DNA from: Ooceraea biroi
Taxonomy: Eukaryota > Arthropoda > Insecta > Hymenoptera > Formicidae
Direction of reading: 5' to 3'
DNA: 64,000 nucleotides
NCBI RefSeq assembly: GCF_003672135.1
Contig: NC_039515.1
Span: forward strand, 10,044,001-10,108,000
The notes under the pieces were generated by a model. The model did no database searches. It was not told the origin of the DNA and was given only the letters and a program-made list of their open reading frames with translations. The position numbers were made by a program, and so were the translations under genes. Position 1 is the stretch's first letter, and each line of letters begins with the position of its first letter. Of the stretch, positions 59,239 through 64,000 are shown piece by piece.

Positions 59239-60029
59239 GGCCTGTAAAAACAAAATAAATGAAGTTAATAAATGAAGCAGTCATTAGTTTCAGAAAACAG
59301 TCAAATACTGCAGACAAATGGTTTATTGATTCCAAGAGATATTAGGATTTCATGTGTTGCTAGGAGTTCAGGTTTATAAGAGATATCCGCAGTTCTCGGC
59401 AATTATTTCTGGTAACGCTGGCGTCCAAGTCCAATTCAAAGCTATTGGATCGAAGAATACTGCAGATCCCTTGCTACGTACTTTTACATGCTGAATGCGA
59501 TGAAACGTGAAAACCGAAATATATCTCGAACTATCAAATTTGTCAACTTCTTTCTCGATTTGAATTGGGATTTGGGACTTGAGCTCCTGGAAACACATTA
59601 AGTCCTAATCCTCTAGTCGATAGAATATCAATACTTCTTAAATCTTTGAAACTACTGATATCTAACAATTGATATCTAACGCATTACAACATATCAAACA
59701 CACAATGAATTAAACAAACAAAATTATGTGGACGTATGAGGAGAAAAGAAATGAATTCTCATTTTAACAGACCTGACGCACTTGTATAACCTAACCTATA
59801 ATCTCAATACTTTAGAGAAACGTATACTTACCCTGAAAGGAGATTGTTCCAATATAATTATACTTATATATAAATATGCTTATACTTTAAGTGTAGTAAA
59901 GGCTTCACACTTAACGTCAATGCTGGTGCAAACCTGTTGCTAACGGAAAGACTCACAGACAGAGATACCAGATCCCGCATCAGTGTCGCATTTGATAGCA
60001 TGTGGAAGGGACACACAAGCCGTCGTGTC
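59239..60029. other. 5' flank of the EnSpm transposase
   Basis: Small frames only (one of 74 codons at 59374-59598, minus, unrecognised). Likely promoter and 5' UTR region. Confidence 0.4.
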
Positions 60030-60173
60030 AGTGCCGCCAATTCGTTCCCGCGGTCCGTGACTCACCGAAGTGGTGGGGATGCGCAGACAAGCGTTGAGCG
60101 GGCGCTCAGCGCTTGTCTGCGCATCCCCACCACTTCGGTGAGTCGCGGACCGCGGGAACGAATTGGCGGCACT
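60030..60173. repeat. GC-rich 144-bp palindrome
   Basis: The arms from AGTGCCGCCAATTCGTTCCC to the centre GAGCGGGCGCTC pair with one mismatch. It is far richer in GC than its surroundings. It makes nearly identical frames appear on both strands, which are artefacts. Confidence 0.95.
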
Positions 60174-60658
60174 ACTTGGGACCACTCGGAACTGCTCGAG
60201 CACAGATGGATTCGATACATAGCTTGTGTGCGTTATCCCCTCCAAATACGACCAGTGACTGCAATCTAGCATCTCTGCGTCACAGAGCTCCTGGTGGCGG
60301 AGGAGCGAATTGTTTTCGTGAACAAAACTTTACAAACTCTTGAATTTCCGGTTAATCTCATTGTGAATAAAATTATTTCATTGAACATCTTAACACTTTA
60401 ATAAAACACATACTTACCTTGAAAGAAGATTGTCTGAATATGTTAGAATTACAGTATAATTGAACAAGAATTAAACAAAGAGAGTAAAAATGTTCATAAG
60501 ATGTTCAACGTTCGAGACATTTTAGCGTTCATAAACCAAGAATGCTTAGATATTATGACGTTTCATAAATTAGATATTTTAACACAATAATAGTAGAAAT
60601 GTTTTTACGATTCTAAACCTATTGTTTCAAGATATTTGTATAGGGTTCAAGTATAAGG
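60174..60658. other. Subterminal AT-rich DNA of the EnSpm element
   Basis: Repeats of ACGTT/ATGTTC words (60480-60560); no gene. Confidence 0.4.
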
Positions 60659-61111
60659 AGATTGAGACTATCTATTTAGAATATTTTTGCTTCGTTGTTA
60701 CAGAATTGTTTCGGGGAATATTATTCGAGGATATCTACATATTTGCTCTTTTCACTATATCCTCTCTTAGTCTACTAAGGATTATTCGGAATACATTCTT
60801 AGTTGGTGCGTGTTAACTTGTCTCTAACATGTCTTTTGACGATGTCTAAAAAATGTCTTATTTTCCTCCGCTTCGGAATGTCCTGCATTTATGCGTTTTA
60901 GATTATCTTAGGATATCTTAGGCGCAAAAACACAGGATATTCTGAAGCGGAGGAAAATAAGACATTGTTTAGACATTCTCAAAAGACATGTTAGAGACAA
61001 GTCAACACGTACCAACTAAGAATGTATTCCAAATAGTATTCCCCGAAACAATTCTGTAGCAACAAAGGAGGAACATCCTAGAAATATTTTAAACACCCAG
61101 TCTCAATGAGA
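60659..61111. repeat. Palindrome near the EnSpm right end
   Basis: ACAGAATTGTTTCGGGGAAT (60701), GAATACATTCTTAGTTGGT (60790), AACATGTCTTTT and TTATTTTCCTCCGCTTC are mirrored around about 60915. The left arm has an extra ~60 bp. Confidence 0.8.
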
Positions 61112-61267
61112 CGTTGCACGGATTAATCTGATGATATCTCTAGAATTAAATTTCCCCACTGGGTATATATATATCTCTGTGTATATATATTCTCTTTCTC
61201 TTCCTTTATTTCATTCTTTTCTTTGTTTGACACACAAGTATTTGTTATTTTATCATTATTTTTACAG

Positions 61268-61749
61268 CTAAAAGCGATAGTTTCGTCGTAAAAGGAAGGG
61301 CGACAAGACGGACGGTGACGCCGACGACGACGACGACAACGACGGCGACGATAGCGACAACAAGACGGACGTCGACGGTGACGATGACGACGACGTCGAC
61401 GACGTCAACGGTGACGATGCCGACGACGCCGACAACAACGGCGACGACACCGACAACGACGACGACAACAACGACGGCGACGACAACGACGACGACGACA
61501 ACGACGACGACGACAACGACGACGCCGACAACGACGGCGACGACACCGACGATGCCGACAACGACGACGATGATAACGACGGCGACGACAACGACGACGA
61601 CGACGACGATAGTGACGATGACGACGTCGACGACGACGATGACGACTCCCGCGGCTAAGCGGCGAGATCAAGACAAACAAGTAAGCAATTGTTTTTTTCT
61701 AGTACACACACGTACGCGTACGCATGCATGTGCGTATGTGTGTATGTAT

Positions 61750-61786
<37 letters not shown>

Positions 61787-62267
61787 ACACACATGTGATG
61801 TGCATATTCGGTATTTATTTTATATCTGTGTACATAGAGTATGTCTATGTACGTAGATATAAATATTCCTAATGAAATTTTATTTTATTTATTTTCAGCG
61901 TCACCGTTACGCGGTGCGCCACGCAATAAAAAAGGAGCGGCGCAAAGTCGCGGACTGGGCGGCAAGGGGCTACGTGCCCGCGGTACGGCCGCCACCAGGT
62001 TACGTGCCCGCGGTACGGCCGCCACCAGGATACGTGCCCGCAACATCGGCACCACCAGGATACGTACCCGCGACATCGGCACCACCAGTATACGTGCCCG
62101 CGGCACCGGCGGCACCGGCGGCACCAGCATACGTGCCCGCGACATCGGTACCACCAGGATACGTACCCGCGACATCGGCACCACCAGGATACGTACCCGC
62201 GACATCGGCACCACCAGAATACGTGCCCGCGACATCGGCACCACTAGGATACGTGCCCGCCCCGTAA
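61268..62267 (+). CDS. Thr-rich, YVP-repeat protein, last two exons
   Basis: Exon 61268-61680 opens after TTTTTACAG and ends at a GTAAGC donor. Its phase fits a Thr-rich frame (ACG codons of a (GAC)n-like tract) ending TTPAAKRRDQDKQ. Exon 61899-62267 follows TTATTTTCAG in the same phase: RHRYAVRHAIKKERRKVADW, then about a dozen repeats of the GYVPATSAPP type to TAA 62265. The 5' exons are not in view; the EnSpm element ends 105 bp upstream and may have landed in an intron. Low complexity suggests an extracellular or structural protein, but no signal peptide can be seen. Function unknown. A broken relative lies at 43821. Confidence 0.55.
61313..61650. repeat. (GAC)n-type trinucleotide tract
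   Basis: Interrupted GAC/AAC/GCC triplets for about 335 bp. All three plus frames and two minus frames stay open, which explains Asp-, Arg- and Ser-rich shadow frames. Confidence 0.9.
61755..61787. repeat. (GT)n microsatellite in the intron
   Basis: About 15 GT units between the two exons of the YVP gene. Confidence 0.9.
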
Positions 62268-62407
62268 CTTTTTTTATATAAAAAAATATAATATAATAAA
62301 ATAAAAATACATATATATTTTATATTTTTCTGTACATCTCCTTACTATACCTACAGAGTTTCCTTTCCTTTCACTTCCTTGATATACTTATAGTAATATA
62401 CTTATAG

Positions 62408-62907
62408 TAATATGAAAGGGATATTTATTATATTATGTAGATTTTATATATTTTACATATTACATGTTTTCATTGATATATAAAGCAATACTTCATCACA
62501 TAAATGTGAGGAATGGTATAGAAATACATAAAAGATACATAAAGAAAAATTTAAAACTATAAATAGTAAAATATATGCATTCGTCGCTCATTGCTTACAC
62601 TTATATAAGAAAGTGTTGTTTTTTGCATAGATGAAGAAACTATTATATTACATAATACTTTATTATATGCTAATTTTCATATATACAAAAAGCAGCAGTT
62701 TCTCATATAAGTATAAGGAATGAGCAATGAATAGATATATCTGATTATTTTTATTTTTGAATTTCTCTTTATGTATCTCGTACATATTTCTGTCATTCCT
62801 CTATTTATGTGATAAAGTATTGCTTCATTTATAAATGAAAATATGTAGCATGTAATACATGATTAAAATAAAATTCGTATAATATAACAAATATTCCTTT
62901 CATATTA
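62408..62907. repeat. 500-bp AT-rich fold-back
   Basis: TAATATGAAAGGGATATTT (62408) pairs with the end at 62907. Mirrored blocks include ATTACATGTTTTCATT, AAGCAATACTT.ATCACATAA and GCTCATTGCTTACACTTATA. No coding content. Confidence 0.85.
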
Positions 62908-62947
62908 GCATAATAGGTACGTTATATAATAAAAAAGAAAGATATAT

Positions 62948-63020
62948 GGACCAGGGCTCGAACCCGTAACAAACGACTGACTGCGTGAGATGCTACACCT
63001 AATAACCGCTACGCGTTACA
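62948..63020 (-). tRNA. tRNA-like relic or tRNA-derived SINE head
   Basis: On the minus strand GTAGCGGTTATTAGG resembles an A box, and 40 nt later GG(G)TTCGAGCCC is a good B box, ending in a CCTGGTCC stem. The acceptor stem and T stem do not pair well, so a functional tRNA is unlikely. Confidence 0.45.
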
Positions 63021-64000
63021 ACTGCAAGTAGCAATTTCATAGCAACTCATATTATTTTTTACTAGCCAACACTAATCCGCGCGACGAAATTGTCGGAAGA
63101 AGGTTTATTGAAATGGAAATTGTTTTCAATTCTTTTGGTTACATGTGCGCATAAAAGTAAATAACGTTTATATATATTTATGTATGTATATATGTACATA
63201 TTTATATTATTATACGTATGCATTTTTATATTTTTATTGTCCACAAAAGAATACAGTTAGGAGTTATTATTTTTTAATTTTATATTGAAAGAGAATGTAC
63301 ATAATGCAATAATACATGCAAAAGTACTTTTTCCTTGCAAAAATATGTATCATATTCGAAATAAAGACACGCGAGAAATTGTCACACAATTATTAGTGCT
63401 ATGTAATTGGTGACTAAATTGTTTTAAATAAACATGATTCCCATTATATGACACTTACTATATATAAAATGTATAATTATGTAAGAATGATATAAAATTA
63501 TATATGTATACATATAACAATTACTTTACACACGCGCGCGCGCGCGCGTGTGTGTACACATATATGTATAATATGTAGATAATACCCTTATTTCATAACA
63601 ACCCATGTAATCAATAACAAATCTTTGATTACATAGGAGCACTGTCGAAATTTTAGTATAACATGCTTTTTCGCGTCAGTCCTATTTCGAATAAACAACA
63701 TACTTTGAATAATTTGCGTGAGCGTAATTATTTTTTTCTCAATATCAAATAACAAAATAATAACTCGTAACTGCATTGTTTTATGGATGCAATAATAATA
63801 TAAAAATACATAAATAAAAGTATAAATATATGCATATAAATAAACATATATAATTATATACATTCTTATAAATGACGCGCAATTACGCAGAAAGAGATAG
63901 AGTGAAAGATAAAGTGAGAACGTATGTCAGGAACATTAGGAAACGAAAACAATGAGCGAGCGATTGGAGTAAGGGCGTGCGAAAAAGAGGATTGATATGA
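63021..64000. other. AT-rich end of window
   Basis: A (CG)n/(TG)n tract lies at 63525-63556. Small frames with no domain. Nothing else seen. Confidence 0.45.

Larger units (their letters stand above)
47952..61163 (-). mobile_element. EnSpm/CACTA-like element, 13.2 kb with nested hAT
   Basis: Ends CCCAGTGAGGAAAT (47952) and ATTTCCCCACTGGG (to 61163) are inverted, with TA on each side (inside AT-rich flank). Between them are two minus-strand genes: a Tnp2-like transposase (56946-59238) and a DUF4806-like gene (49150-56218). Subterminal DNA repeats ATGTC, GATATCC and GATGTCCT words and holds palindromes. The 5.3-kb hAT copy inserted later. Without it the element is about 7.9 kb. The 2-bp duplication and gene content fit EnSpm/CACTA. 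Confidence 0.78.

Noticed and set aside
59374..59598. 74-codon minus-strand frame upstream of the EnSpm transposase
   Set aside because: No recognised domain and no agreeing splice site; may be chance.
59937..60272. Two opposite 110-codon frames with nearly the same protein
   Set aside because: Produced by the GC-rich palindrome being open on both strands.
61268..61680. Ser-rich and Arg-rich minus-strand frames and an Asp-rich plus frame
   Set aside because: Trinucleotide repeat keeps several frames open; only the Thr frame agrees with the donor and next exon.
62948..63020. Functional tRNA gene
   Set aside because: A and B boxes are present but acceptor and T stems do not pair; kept only as a tRNA-like relic.

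Overview
The window looks like a transposon-dense, AT-rich stretch of an insect chromosome. Small spliced exons with GT/AG junctions, Tc1/mariner, hAT, EnSpm/CACTA and Mutator-like elements, MADF, BEN and DUF4806-type genes, and many fold-back MITEs all point that way; a hymenopteran, probably an ant, is the best guess but is inference. There are no bacterial-style operons. Almost everything recognisable is a mobile element, most copies are decayed, and insertions sit inside insertions.

Left part (1-18.3 kb): the 5' exons of a C2H2/MADF gene (minus strand, running off the left edge), a 1-kb fold-back element, a hAT fragment, and a Tc1 relic split by a complete but defective Ty3/gypsy-type LTR retrotransposon (3762-8209, exact 5-bp target duplication). 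Next come a seven-copy 145-bp tandem array, a fold-back element, several MITEs and an eight-exon BEN-domain gene (11143-14508, minus) whose introns hold MITEs and which carries one in-frame stop. A 2.4-kb LTR-like unit lies at 15166-17555.

Middle part (18.3-34.6 kb): a long repeat with inverted ends (18365-27480) built on a 178-182-bp tandem array. It was interrupted by a mariner-like element (19423-20941) and by an AT-rich CCCAG-ended element (21657-26454). The latter carries a Tc1 element with roughly 950-bp inverted repeats (21686-24999). Removing the insertions restores the 180-bp period. Then follow a second mariner-like transposase (28.0-29.1 kb), two more ~190-bp tandem arrays, an ATGGACGTC-type minisatellite with two nested elements, and a 0.9-kb fold-back.

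Right part (34.6-64 kb): a minus-strand gene (35101-41531) joins a Mutator-like transposase domain, a YqaJ-type nuclease domain and a Ulp1-type cysteine protease domain in one reading path; it has two stops and two frameshifts. Next are a 5S rRNA relic, a fold-back element that carries further 5S fragments and a mariner at its centre, and a DDE_4-type transposase pseudogene with a SWIM-like finger. A 13.2-kb EnSpm/CACTA element (47952-61163) carries a Tnp2-like transposase gene and a DUF4806-like companion gene; the companion is split by a 5.3-kb hAT element with an exact 8-bp target duplication. Right of it lie a Thr-rich, YVP-repeat gene and a tRNA-like relic.

Two ideas link the parts. Three elements share CCCAG ends and 2-bp duplications, which suggests that the EnSpm transposase family mobilised non-autonomous relatives nearby. 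A GT-microsatellite cassette recurs just downstream of two unrelated transposase genes and a third time near 44.6 kb.
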